64,000 bases of DNA from Mycoplasma_N cavipharyngis (GTDB taxonomy: Bacteria > Bacillota_I > Bacilli_A > Mycoplasmatales > Mycoplasmoidaceae): NCBI RefSeq assembly GCF_042984175.1, contig NZ_CP155569.1:620001-684000 (forward strand), in the 5' to 3' direction. Of this stretch, positions 1 to 10,132 are shown one piece after another (position 1 is the first letter of the stretch; every line of letters starts with the position of its first letter). A model generated the notes under the pieces. The model made no database searches. It had not been told where the DNA came from and saw nothing but the letters and a program-made list of their open reading frames with translations. Made by a program: the position numbers and the translations under genes.

Positions 1-740
1 ACTTTGTGAAAAAAATCATTATTTTTATTAGCTAAATGATTTAACAAATCATTAGAAAGATTTTTATAGTAATTTTTTCTTTGATTTGTTTCAAGAATTT
101 CAATCATAAAATTACCAAAACCATTTGCCAAATAACCAAAAACTGCAATAAAAACAATTGTGCCTAAATTGCTAATGTCATTGGACCCAATGACATTATT
201 AAATATCGTTTTAATGAAATAACCAGAAATTATTGTTAATGCTAATACAATAATATTAATAATAAAAATTTTAATTAATGCAATTCAGTTAATGTTAATT
301 TTTCGTTCAATATAAACATTTAGTAATTTAGCATTATTTTTTTGTTTTTTGATTTCAATAAAAATATTGGCATAATATTCTTTTAATTGTTGATAACTAA
401 TTTTTCTTTTACCAGAAAGTGAATCATAAATAGTAATCTCATTATTATTTTTTTTAGCAATTACATAATGATTACCAGATGGGAAATTTAATAATAAAAT
501 AAAATAATCTTTTGTTTGATAATTAACAAAATCATCAAAAGATAGTTCGTATGAATCTAGACAAATACCATATTTTTTATTCATTTCTTCTAGATCTAAA
601 ATGCTCATGCCACTTTGAGTTAATTTAGCATTACTAATCAATTCTTCTCTACTAATTTCTTTATGATAAAAAAAATTAATTAATGATTGTGTCACACAAA
701 TACCACAATCAAAAATTTCTTGTTGTCGATAAATTTTCAT
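1..740 (-). CDS. Peptidase C39-containing ABC exporter, N-terminal part (cut by window edge)
   Basis: Start ATG at 740 has an excellent ribosome binding site (AAGGTGG) just upstream. Residues 1-130 are a C39 peptidase domain: oxyanion Gln in RQQEIFDCG, catalytic Cys in DCGIC, catalytic His in SGNHYVIA and Asp in IYDS, all present. After a TGA-coded Trp at 285-287 the frame continues into hydrophobic membrane segments typical of the ABC exporter core. Known family role: cleaves a double-glycine-type leader from a peptide (bacteriocin-like or signal) and exports it. The ATPase domain would lie left of the window. No leader-peptide substrate gene is visible on this side. Confidence 0.85.
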
Positions 741-792
741 TTTTCCACCTTCAACAATTTATTAAATAAAAAAATTGTAAAAGCAGAAAAAA

Positions 793-1341
793 TTAATTAT
801 CAATATTAATAAAATAAAGATAAATTATATAATTGGCTGATTGATAAAATAATTGTTCTAAAATTTTTTTTAATTCATCAACTTCTTTAACTAAATTTAT
901 AACATTTAAACTATTATTTTTAATTTCATTAAGCAAAATATCATTAACATTAAATGCAATTTTTAATAATTCTTGATAATTGTCTAAATGATAGTGAAGG
1001 ATTTTTTCAACTTTATGTTCTGATTCATGGCTTAAATGATTTTGATAAATTTCTTTTTTTTCTGAATATTGCGCTAAAAAAACTAATGTTAATAAATAAC
1101 TTTTATAAATTAGTTTTGGCTGCATTAATTTTCAAAAAATTTTAGGATTTTTTAAAACATCTTCAGATTTATTAATTTTAGTAATTTCTAATTTTTGAAA
1201 AACTAATACAAGAGCAATAAATAAAATTAAATTCAAAAAAATTTGATCATAATTATTAAAATCAATTTTGCAATTTTTTAAATTTTTACCAATATAAACT
1301 TTAATAAATGATTTAATAAAACGCAGATTATTTCTTTTCAT
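793..1341 (-). CDS. Hypothetical membrane protein next to hrcA
   Basis: 182 aa, one TGA-coded Trp at 1132-1134. The start overlaps the end of hrcA by 14 bases, so the two are probably co-transcribed and translationally coupled. The N-terminus is basic; a membrane segment lies near residues 35-50 (FLNLILFIALVLVF) and a shorter hydrophobic stretch ends the protein. The middle is polar and helical with regularly spaced Leu/Lys, possibly coiled coil. I do not recognise the family. Confidence 0.65.
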
Positions 1342-2410
1342 TTTTTTTGATCTTTGGTTTTTTTACTGATAGTTTTTCACATAAAAATTCTAAAATTTGA
1401 TTTAATAATTGATAGTCCATACGCATTGGTCCTAAAAAACCAATTTGGTGTTTAGCACCACTATCATCTTCAATTTCAGTAGCTGCTAAAGTTACTCCTT
1501 CAATCGAATTATCAAAATTAATTAAAGTTTTACCAGTTTTTTGATGATTAAAATTAATTTGACTAAAAATTGAAGTATTTTCAAGCAAATCAAGTAATTT
1601 TTCTAAATCAATATCATGATTTTGAACTTCTGGTTTAGTTACTAGTGATTTTACGTTATAAACTTTAGGTTTATTAATGTAATAATTTTGTTGAATTTTT
1701 AAAATAATTTTTTCAATTACTTTTTGAAAAATAAATTCATATTGATGAACTTTAGAACGAATTATTGTATCTAATTTATGAATTTCATTAATAATTTGAT
1801 TAATTGGTAAATTAATTAATTTTTCATTAAAAATTCTTAAACACGCTGAAATATCTTCATATTGTACTTGATTTTCAATTTCAATAAATTCTTTAATAAC
1901 ATTTGCATGTGAAGTAATTAAAAACAACATAAATTGATTTAATGAAATGTTAACAATATCAATTCGTTTTAAAAGTTCATTTTTATCTGTAACCTTATTA
2001 ACAACAATTGGTAATTGAATGAATTTTTTTAAAATTTTAACTGTTTCATTAATCGTAACATCAATTGATTCACTTCGTTTATTAAAAATTTGATTAATTT
2101 CACCATAAATGTTTTTAAATTTTTCACTATTAGAGTCCATTAAATGAGTTACATAAAATTGATAACCCATTTTTGTAGGAACTCTACCAGAAGAAGTGTG
2201 TTCTTTAACTAAAAATCCTGATTTTTCTAATGAAACTAGATCATTTCTGATTGTTGCTGAAGAAACTTCTTTTAAAAGATTTTCTTTTAATTTATTACTT
2301 GCAACTGCTTCAGGATCTTCAATATTTGCTTCAATAATATATTTTAAAATTTTTTTTTGACGATCTGATAGATAGTTGATTGCTAGTGGATTTTTAACAG
2401 ATTCATTCAT
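1328..2410 (-). CDS. hrcA: Heat-inducible transcription repressor HrcA
   Basis: 360 aa, about the family length. The N-terminal winged helix shows LSDRQKKILKYIIEA and SSATIRNDLVSLEKSGFL followed by TSSGRVPTKMGYQFYV, the signature of HrcA; the C-terminal end has the IGFLGPMRMDY motif. HrcA represses chaperone genes by binding CIRCE operators. I found no CIRCE inverted repeat upstream of this gene, so autoregulation is not evident here. It is followed by a 14-base overlapping membrane-protein gene. Divergent from the RNase Y-like gene at 2590. Confidence 0.95.
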   Translation of the reverse strand: MNESVKNPLAINYLSDRQKKILKYIIEANIEDPEAVASNKLKENLLKEVSSATIRNDLVSLEKSGFLVKEHTSSGRVPTKMGYQFYVTHLMDSNSEKFKNIYGEINQIFNKRSESIDVTINETVKILKKFIQLPIVVNKVTDKNELLKRIDIVNISLNQFMLFLITSHANVIKEFIEIENQVQYEDISACLRIFNEKLINLPINQIINEIHKLDTIIRSKVHQYEFIFQKVIEKIILKIQQNYYINKPKVYNVKSLVTKPEVQNHDIDLEKLLDLLENTSIFSQINFNHQKTGKTLINFDNSIEGVTLAATEIEDDSGAKHQIGFLGPMRMDYQLLNQILEFLCEKLSVKKPKIKKNEKK

Positions 2411-2482
2411 AGTTTAAAAAATAATTTAATAATTATAATAACTTATATTATATAAATTTAAAAAGCATTTTTATTTTAATTT

Positions 2483-2491
2483 TGATATAAT
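2483..2491 (+). promoter_or_regulatory. Extended -10 promoter element (TGATATAAT)
   Basis: TG-n-TATAAT sits in the divergent gap between hrcA and the RNase Y-like gene, about 100 bases before the ATG at 2590. No good -35 is visible, which is usual for mycoplasmas. Confidence 0.5.
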
Positions 2492-2589
2492 AGTTTCCTA
2501 TTTTATTCTTAATGTTATTTTTAATGATTAATATTAAGTTATAAAAATTAGTCATATATATTAAGAAATTCAATTAATAAAATTTAAAA

Positions 2590-3477
2590 ATGTTGTTTTT
2601 TAATAAAATCAAAATTTCTTTTTTCAAAGGGATTTTGAATTTTTTTAGTGATCAAATTATTGAGTATTTAATTTCTAAAAATACTTATGATAAAACAAAT
2701 TTTAATAAAAAAAATGCAATAAATTCCTATCAAAAACTGATTGAAATAAAATCAAATGATTTTAAAGAAAAGGAAATTCGTAATTGAAGAACGTTGCTTT
2801 ATATTAATGATATTCCTAATTATCAATTAGCTAAAGAAAATAATATTATTGGTAAAATTTTAGGTTCTTCAAGAACAAATATTTTTTTTATTATTAAAGC
2901 ATTTAAAATTAAAAACATTTGAGTTGATACTTTGAATAAAAATGAAAAAAACGAGATCAATATCTTTCATTTTTTTCATAATATATCTAATCTTGAAAAT
3001 TTGATTAATGTTCAAGCTGCTAGAATTTTTATTTATGACATAATTAAAAATAACAATAATATTACTGCAATTTCAATTGATAAAAAAAGAACTGAAATTT
3101 TATCTAATTTAGAAAAATTATTACTTTTCTATGGAACAAAATATTTAGAAATATTTACAATTGATACTTTATTACAAAATGATGAAAAATTAATAAAAAA
3201 TTTAGGAAGATTGATTTTTTTTATTGGATATGATCAAAATTTGTTATTGAATTGTGATCGATTAAAAAAATACATTAATTCTATTATTGAAATTAAAACA
3301 AAATTAATTGCTCCAAAAAATCTTTTTTTTGATAATCAATTATTTAACCAAAACAAATTAGATACAATAATTTATCAAGGATTAGAACTAATTAATCTTA
3401 ATTGTGAATCAATTAATTGTAATGATCTTCTAGATTATGTTCATTTAAGAATTTATAATTATTTTATTAAAAATTAA
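2590..3477 (+). CDS. RNase Y-like protein, degenerate copy lacking the HD catalytic core
   Basis: 295 aa, TGA Trp codons at 2788 and 2923. The order of segments matches RNase Y: a KH-like GxxG element (IIGKILGSSRTNI, about residue 90), a helical linker, then LIKNLGRLIFFIGYDQN, which aligns with the family's LIKLLGRLKYRTSYGQN just before the HD domain. The following first metal-ligand His (LLHS-EVA in the family) is Asn-Cys here, and no HDIGK motif follows; the protein ends about 80 residues later. The usual N-terminal transmembrane anchor and long coiled coil are short or absent. Stop TAA at 3475; a second RNase Y-like gene follows in another frame. Probably not a nuclease by itself; could be a partner subunit or a decaying paralogue. 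Confidence 0.6.
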
Positions 3478-3521
3478 GAGCACAAATTGATCAATTATGT
3501 TTAAAAAAATCATATTCAGAA

Positions 3522-4880
3522 ATGAAGCAACAAATTATTTATAAGAAGTTTATTTTTAGAATCAAATCATATTTTTTTGATCGTTTTTTCAAAAAAATCT
3601 TAGTTAAACATTTTAATCAAAATTGAGATGATAATTTTAATTTAGCTAATAGATTAAAATATCAAAAACAATTAGAAAAAATTAAATCAGAATTAAATAA
3701 TTTTGATCAACTATTATTAAAAACAGCTTATCATTGAAAGCCATGTGAAATTAATTTGTTGCCAATTGCAAATTGAAAAGATCCATTATATTTAAATCAA
3801 ATTGTTAATTTTGAAGGTGAGAAAACAATCAATTTGATTAAGGGTGAAAAAAATTCTAATTTGGAAATTATTAGAAAAGTTTTCAATCTTAATGATATTA
3901 ATATTGAAATTAAAAATGATAAAGAAAAACAATTCTTTTTAGTGTCATCTAATTCTTATTCAAATAAAAATAAATTAGAAAAACAAAAACAACAAAATTT
4001 TAAAAATAATGATATTACTAATATCAATTTTGATAATCGTAATTTTGAAATGAATTTTTATGCTTTAAAAATTTTTTTTACTGAAATTATTAGTAAACCT
4101 AAAAAAAATATTAATGAAAAAACAATCATTAAGTTACATAAAAAAATTATTAATAATTTAAATAAAAAAATTGTTGCTTTTGGCAAAATCTATTTCAAAA
4201 AATATTTATCAAATAAAAGAATTGATCAAAATTTAGCAAAATTAATTGGTACTTTAATATTTCGATCTTCAAGTGGCCAAAATGTTTTTGAACATTGTCA
4301 TGAAGTTGCAGAAATGGCACAATATTTAGGTTATAAATTAGGTTTAGATAAATCAAAAATTAAAATAGTTAAACAAATCGCTTTTTTTCATGATATTGGT
4401 AAATCTTCAATTGAATATAATAATCATGATTTGGAAGGTTATAAAATAATTTCACAATCAAATTTAGATTCAGAAATTAGTGATAATATGGTTTTATTTG
4501 ATAAAAAAAATAAACTAAAAGATTCTGATAAAACAATTTCTTATCTAATTGCTAGAATTCTAGATTGATTATCTGCTAGTAATTCTCGTTCGCTAAATTC
4601 TGAAATATGTTGGAATAATTTTGAAACTATTATTAGTCAACATTTAAAAAAAATTGATTGAATTAATACTTTTGATATTTCATCTCGATCTAATATTTTA
4701 AACATATATTTAAATTATGATTTTAAAGATCTTTATAATCGCGATTTTTGTCAAAAAGAAATTATTAAAATTTTAAATAATGTTAAGTTTTATCGTAATT
4801 TTCCTGTTAAATTTTATTTATCAAACAAAAATAAAAATAACAATAGTAATATTTATCACCAATTCAAATACACTCGTTAA
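3522..4880 (+). CDS. RNase Y-like HD-domain protein
   Basis: 452 aa from the ATG at 3522, 45 bases after the previous stop; the frame is open from 3471, so an earlier non-ATG start is possible. A KH-like stretch (NLIKGEKNSNLEIIRKVF) is followed by an HD domain: RSSSGQNVFEHCHEVAEMA, FFHDIGKSS, an isolated SQHLKK and ILDWLSASNSR, matching RNase Y metal-binding motifs. RNase Y is the membrane-anchored endoribonuclease that starts mRNA decay in Bacillus and mycoplasmas; here no clear transmembrane helix is seen at the N-terminus. Tandem arrangement with a catalytically incomplete paralogue suggests either a two-subunit enzyme or duplication with decay. Ends at a bidirectional terminator. Confidence 0.6.
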
Positions 4881-4885
4881 AAAAT

Positions 4886-4937
4886 AAAAACTTTTCTCTT
4901 AAGCATAAATAAATTATGAAATAAGAAAAAAGTTTTT
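4886..4937. terminator. Bidirectional hairpin terminator
   Basis: Arms 4886-4900 and 4923-4937 are complementary over 15 bases with one mismatch; A- and T-runs flank both sides. It lies between the convergent RNase Y-like gene and the Cys/His-rich gene. Confidence 0.65.
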
Positions 4938-4969
4938 AGTTTGGTTTAAATGATAAAACTGAAAATTAC

Positions 4970-5155
4970 TTAATGAGAACAACAGTGACTGTGATCTTTG
5001 GTATGACATTCACAATCACATTTTTCATCACTACTATCTTCATGATTTGAGCAACAATGTTTTACTTCAGAAGAAGAACAACAGTGAGATTTACAACTAC
5101 AACATTGACATTGATCACAGTGACAGTGATGTTGATTATTACAACATGAGTTCAT
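4970..5155 (-). CDS. Small Cys/His-rich, probably metal-binding protein
   Basis: 61 aa with 17 Cys and 10 His, arranged as CC pairs, CxC and HC/CH steps (for example HHCHCDQCQCCSC near residue 12 and CDCECH near residue 47), plus Asp/Glu/Ser between them. No hydrophobic core and no signal peptide. The composition is far outside the Lys/Asn/Ile-rich proteome around it. Such a density of thiol and imidazole ligands implies binding of several Zn, Cu or similar ions (metallothionein-like or a nickel/copper storage peptide); that is inference, as I do not recognise a named family. Monocistronic, with a terminator at 4886-4937; weak purine-rich RBS. Confidence 0.7.
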   Translation of the reverse strand: MNSCCNNQHHCHCDQCQCCSCKSHCCSSSEVKHCCSNHEDSSDEKCDCECHTKDHSHCCSH

Positions 5156-5386
5156 TAATTAAACTACTTTCTCAATTAATTTGATCAATTAATTTTTATT
5201 TTAAATAATATTTTTTTAGTAATTGGATTAAAAATTAATTATTTTAATTTTATTATTTTAAAACTAATTAAATTAAACTAAATTTCAATTAAAACAATTA
5301 CTAATTTTATATTTTATAATAATTTTTTAAGAAATAGTAATAATTTAATTGATAAAACACTATTTTTAATTTTGAATAATTAAATT

Positions 5387-6304
5387 TTAACGTTTTTCTT
5401 TTTGATAAACTAAGCCTAATGCTTTTGGTGCATTAGAATTTTTAGAACTAAATGCTAATACAATAATAGTAATTAAATAAGGCATAATAATAAAAAACGA
5501 ACTATAATTTTCAAGATATTTTAATTCACCAACACCTGTTGATAAAGTTATTCCACTACCATATAAAAAACTAAATAATAAAGTTGCAATTACAATTAAA
5601 ATAATTCTTCATTGACCAATAATTAAAATTGCTAAACCTAAAAAACCTAAACCTTTAACATTAGCAGCAAAATTAGTACCAACATAATTCATAAAAATTG
5701 CTCCAGCTAAACCTGATAATGCACCTGAAATTAACGTACCAAATCATTTATATGAATTAACATTAATACCAACAACAGCTGCAGCATTAGGGTTTTCACC
5801 AATTGATTTAAATCTTAAACCTCATCGACTTTTATTTAAAAAAAATCATGCAATGACAATTACGATTAAAACAAGAAATAATTTTAAGGAAATTAAATTT
5901 TGAAAATCTTCACCTAATGCTAATTCAGGAATTAAAAAATTAAATTTATTTGATGTACCAGCAATTTGTAACAAAATTACAGCAATCCCAACTCCTAATA
6001 AATTCATAGCAATTCCTGCAACAATTTGATCAGCCTTTAATTTTATTACTAAAAGATTTTGTAAAATGGAAAATAAGATACCAAAACAAATCGCAATGAA
6101 ATATAAAACAATTTGGATCAAAGGACTATTAGTATTAAACAATTGAGCAGCTAAACCAAAAAATGCTGCACTAAAAATCATATTACCATTAACAGCAATA
6201 TTAACAATGCCTACTTTTTCACTAAATAAAGCAGCAATCGCAGCTGTTACTAAAATACAAAAAAATAAAATGCTCGTACTAAAAATTTCAGTAAAAATAT
6301 TCAT
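5387..6304 (-). CDS. Nucleoside/simple-sugar ABC transporter permease (NupQ-type)
   Basis: 305 aa, last gene of the importer operon. About eight hydrophobic segments. Family motifs seen: FSEKVGIVNIAVNGNMIF at the N-terminus, KADQIVAGIAMNLLGVG, and after a TGA Trp, GENPNAAAVVGINV followed by GTLISGALSGLAGA, the cytoplasmic coupling loop of the BPD_transp_2 family. It pairs with the larger permease upstream (27-base gap). Known role of the family: uptake of nucleosides, essential for organisms that cannot make purines or pyrimidines. Confidence 0.9.
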
Positions 6305-6331
6305 TGATTTAATAATTGCTTTCTTAATTTT

Positions 6332-8161
6332 CTATGAAATTAAAACCTTAATTTTATTGATTTCTGAGATTTGATTTTCAGTTAAAATTTTCTGATAATT
6401 AAGTTGTTCAATTTGATCTAATTTGATTATTTTAGTTATTGGTTGTTTTTTTAATTTCATTCAAGAAACAAAAAATTTGATTTGTCAATAAAGCGATAAG
6501 ATTAAACGAACATCTTGTTTATAAGTTTTAAAAATAATTCTTTTTTCTTGTTTTCAAATATGATAATTTGATTTAATTTGCTGTTTGTCAAAATAACCTA
6601 AATTACTTAGTTGATTATGAATTTCATTTTTTTGATCTTGAATTTGATCTAAAAATGCAATTTGATCTTCTACTGCAGTTAAAGCTTGATATTGATCTCA
6701 TTGGATCTTTTGTTGTTTTTTTAGATTTTTAATTAATGAAGCGTTCGCTTTTAATTTTTGCTGATTTAATTTAATTTCATAATAATATGCTAAATAACGT
6801 CACCAACACAAACGATAATAAATTGGAATTACACCATAAAGTTGTAAATGCCAAAACGTTTCTCATTTTTCTAACTGATTTAAAATTAAAACTAATTTAT
6901 CATGATTGGATTTAACATTTTTTAAATTTTCTTTTAAATCTTTTGTTTCTAATAACAATTTCGCTTTTTCTTGTTTTGATCAATAACCATTTTTTGATTG
7001 CCTTAATAAAAATAAATTGCCAAACAATTTAGAAATTAGTAACAATAAATTTAATTTTTCAAAAACTGCAGTCATTGCTACAAAATAAATAATTAAACCA
7101 ACAATAATTGAATAAGTATTAGCATCTAAATTTTTGTTTAATTCTTGAATTGATTGTAATCCAGATGAACCCACATTAAAAACACCATAAAAAAAGCTAC
7201 TAAAAATAATGCCTAATGGTGAATTATAAGCCAACATTGTAATTGCAATCGAATCAAAACCAATACTAATTGGTCCACTTAAACCTGCATAACTGAAATT
7301 TTTTTGAAAAATAACATAATATAAAAAACCAGAAATACCAGCTAATAAACCTGAAAAACTCATAATGGCAATTGTTAGTCAACGTTCATTAACCCCAGCA
7401 TACTGACCTGCTGTTGGTGATAATCCCACCATTTTTATAGCATAACCATATTTTGTTTTTTTCATTCACAAATAAGCTAGAATTGCAAAACCAACACAAA
7501 GAAAAAAGACAATAATATAAAATGATAATTCATTATAAAAAGGTAATAAACTATGAGTTTTAGATTGGGAAACACTAGATTCACTTTCAAAACCACTACC
7601 TTGTCGAAATAAAAATTTAGTAAACTCATAAACAATTCAGTTTAATAAAATTGTACTAACAACTTCATTGACTTTTAAAAAAGCTTTTAAAATGCCAACT
7701 AATCCAGCAATGAAAAAGCCTGAAATACAAGCGATTAAAAAAGCAACAAATAATTGTTGGTTATTAACTAAAATATTGCTGTTATTATTAGATGCTAAAG
7801 TACCAATATATAATGTTGCTAAAGCACCTGAAAGCATCATTTGTCCTGAAATTCCAATATTAAACAAACCAGCTTGAAACCCAATCCCAACTGCAATTCC
7901 AGTAAGAATATATACGATAACAATCAATAAAAAATTACTTAAAATCCGACTAGAAACTGTAAAAAAAGCAATATAAACAATAAATGGATTATTACCAGTA
8001 AAAGAGATAAAAAGACCAGAAATAATTAAACCAAAAATAATTGCTCAAAATAAATTGTGCGCTTTTCTTCTTGTACTAACATTGTATTTATTAGCTCATT
8101 TTTTTCAAAATTGATTAATTGCTTGATTAAATTTTGAATTTAAATTTTGTAATTGGTTCAT
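6332..8161 (-). CDS. Nucleoside/simple-sugar ABC transporter permease (NupP-type) with long C-terminal extension
   Basis: 609 aa, against about 350 in Bacillus homologues. Residues 1-400 are the membrane part: GFQAGLFNIGISGQMMLSGA, the coupling region AIKMVGLSPTAGQYAGVN and SGLLAGISGFLYY. The last about 200 residues (from about 395) are hydrophilic, Lys/Gln/Glu-rich and helical with many TGA Trp, a cytosolic extension that mycoplasma homologues also tend to have. Stop TAG at 6332. Starts 18 bases after the ATPase gene. The whole operon lacks an adjacent BmpA-type binding lipoprotein. Confidence 0.88.
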
Positions 8162-8179
8162 AAAATATTAATAATTATC

Positions 8180-9745
8180 TTATTCTTTAGCAATTCCAGC
8201 CATCATTAAACCAATTTGGTGACGATCAATTTGATCAATAGGAATTTTATTTGATAAGTGCCCTTTATTAATCACAGCTACATTATCTGCTAATGCTAAA
8301 ACTTCATCTAATTCATATGAAATTAATAAGATCGCTTTTTGTTGCGCTTTTTCTTCTAATATTGCTTGATGAATGTTTTCAATTGCACCAATATCTAAAC
8401 CACGTGTTGGTTGACAAATTAATAAAATTTGATGCGGACTAATTAATTCACGACCAACAATTGCTTTTTGTTGATTACCACCTGATAAAGATCTTGCAAT
8501 TGCATAACCATCTTTTCCACCTCGAACATCATATTTTTTAGCAATTTTCTGATAAAGTGTTTGCAATTTTCTTTTATTAATAATTTTGTATTTAACTAAA
8601 AATTTATCTGCTAAACGTCTGATAATTGTATTATCTAAAATACTAAAATCTAAAACTAAACCATACTTATGACGATCACTTGGAATGTATGAAAGTCCTG
8701 CTATTCTTCTTTTTTGAATTGATTTTTTACTAACATCTTTTAATGTTTTAGTTTCAGGATCATAAAAACTAATTTTGCCATGTTTGGATTTTAATAGTCC
8801 ACTAATAACAAATTCAATTTCTTCTTGACCATTACCTTCAACTCCAGCAATTGCTAAAATTTCACCCGCTTTAACTTCTAAACTAATATTATTTAAAAAT
8901 TTAATTCCTTTAGTTGAAACATTTTCTAATTTTAAAATTGTTGGTGCAATAGCAGCAGTTGAATTTTGTTGATGATGATCTGCTAATGAACTGGTTTTTT
9001 TACTAATTAAATCAGAACCAACCATTGCTTTAGAAATGGTTGATAAATCTACTGAAGCAAAATCATCAATTTTTAAAACAACATTGCCCAATCTAATTAC
9101 TGCACCAGCATCAGCAACTTTTTTTAATTCTTTTAATTTATGAGAAATAAAAATTACTGTTTTTCCCGCATTTTTAAATTCAACCATTGTTTTTAATAGC
9201 CCATCAATTTCTTGTGGGGTTAAAATAGCAGTTGGCTCATCAAAAATTAAAATTTCTGAATTGCGATATAACATTTTAATAATTTCTACTTTTTGTTGTG
9301 TTCCAATAGTAGCATCACCAGTTTTTTGGTGCAAATCAAAATGTAAATGATATTTATTTTGTAATAACTTAATTTTTTCAATAGCAGGTTTTTGGTATAA
9401 GAAATTATTTTTATGATATTCTGATCCTAAAACAATATTTTCTAAATTACTAAATTGATCAACTAATTTAAAATGTTGGTGAACCATACCAATTTTTAAA
9501 TCATTAGCAATATTAGGATCCTTAATTTCAACGCGTTTACCATTAATTTTAATATAACCAAAACTAGGAGTATACAATCCAAACAGAATCGACATTAAAG
9601 TCGATTTTCCAGCACCATTTTCTCCAATTAAAGCAAAAATTTTACCTTTTTCAATTGCTAAATTAATTTTATTATTAGCAACAAATCCATCAAATTCTTT
9701 AGTTAAATCAACAAATTCAACAGCAAAATTTTTTTCGTTCATCAT
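8180..9745 (-). CDS. Nucleoside/simple-sugar ABC transporter, duplicated ATP-binding protein (NupO/MglA-type)
   Basis: 521 aa, two nucleotide-binding domains in tandem. NBD1: Walker A GENGAGKST, H-loop region HKLKELK, Walker B LIFDEPTAILTPQE. NBD2: Walker A degenerate (GVEGNGQEE), signature LSGGNQQKAIVGREL and a variant Walker B (ILLICQPTRGLDIGA, Cys-Gln in place of Asp-Glu), as usual for this family where one ATP site is degenerate. First gene of a three-gene minus-strand operon with the two permeases. Energises import of nucleosides or a simple sugar. Confidence 0.93.
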   Translation of the reverse strand: MMNEKNFAVEFVDLTKEFDGFVANNKINLAIEKGKIFALIGENGAGKSTLMSILFGLYTPSFGYIKINGKRVEIKDPNIANDLKIGMVHQHFKLVDQFSNLENIVLGSEYHKNNFLYQKPAIEKIKLLQNKYHLHFDLHQKTGDATIGTQQKVEIIKMLYRNSEILIFDEPTAILTPQEIDGLLKTMVEFKNAGKTVIFISHKLKELKKVADAGAVIRLGNVVLKIDDFASVDLSTISKAMVGSDLISKKTSSLADHHQQNSTAAIAPTILKLENVSTKGIKFLNNISLEVKAGEILAIAGVEGNGQEEIEFVISGLLKSKHGKISFYDPETKTLKDVSKKSIQKRRIAGLSYIPSDRHKYGLVLDFSILDNTIIRRLADKFLVKYKIINKRKLQTLYQKIAKKYDVRGGKDGYAIARSLSGGNQQKAIVGRELISPHQILLICQPTRGLDIGAIENIHQAILEEKAQQKAILLISYELDEVLALADNVAVINKGHLSNKIPIDQIDRHQIGLMMAGIAKE

Positions 9746-9919
9746 TATTTTTAATTTGAATCACATCTAAATTATTAATAATTGTAACAGGTTAAATAAT
9801 AAGATTAGTAATGAAATATTTTTTTTAGTTTAATCAGTTTTAGAAAATTAAATTTCAAAGTTGATTATTGCTAACTATTAAAATTTAGTAAAACTTATTT
9901 AAAATAGTATAAAAAATAG

Positions 9920-9925
9920 TATAAT
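9920..9925 (+). promoter_or_regulatory. -10 element TATAAT upstream of the rpsF leader
   Basis: Perfect TATAAT within AATAGTATAATG, about 207 bases upstream of rpsF. It implies a long 5' leader for the S6-SSB-S18 operon. Confidence 0.5.
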
Positions 9926-10132
9926 GTTAGAAGTTCAATAAATATTGAATTTGTCTCAATAAAAAGGTTATAAATTAAGTGGTTTTAATATCATTTATTA
10001 GAACAAACTTATTAAAATTATTAGTTTAATTTTCATTTTATCATCCTTAGCCTATTGCGTCATTATTATTACATTCAAAATATGATATCAAATTAACGGG
10101 CGAGAACCCAGAAGGAAACCATTTTAAAAAAT
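9926..10132 (+). promoter_or_regulatory. 5' leader of the rpsF-ssb-rpsR operon
   Basis: About 200 bases of non-coding leader. It contains a locally GC-rich patch (AACGGGCGAGAACCC near 10094-10108) that can pair GGG with CCC, and GAAGGAAACC just before the start. Many bacteria carry an S6:S18 binding structure here, but I could not match its conserved CCG bulge, so autoregulation is only a suggestion. Confidence 0.35.

Noticed and set aside
954..1145. Plus-strand frame of 63 residues opposite the membrane-protein gene
   Set aside because: Antisense shadow; the minus-strand frame is coupled to hrcA and has better gene features.
2411..2589. CIRCE operator upstream of hrcA
   Set aside because: No TTAGCACTC-type inverted repeat present; only promoter-like TATAAT words.
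7668..7877. Plus-strand frame within the NupP-type permease
   Set aside because: Antisense of conserved transporter sequence (GFQAGLFNIGISGQ).
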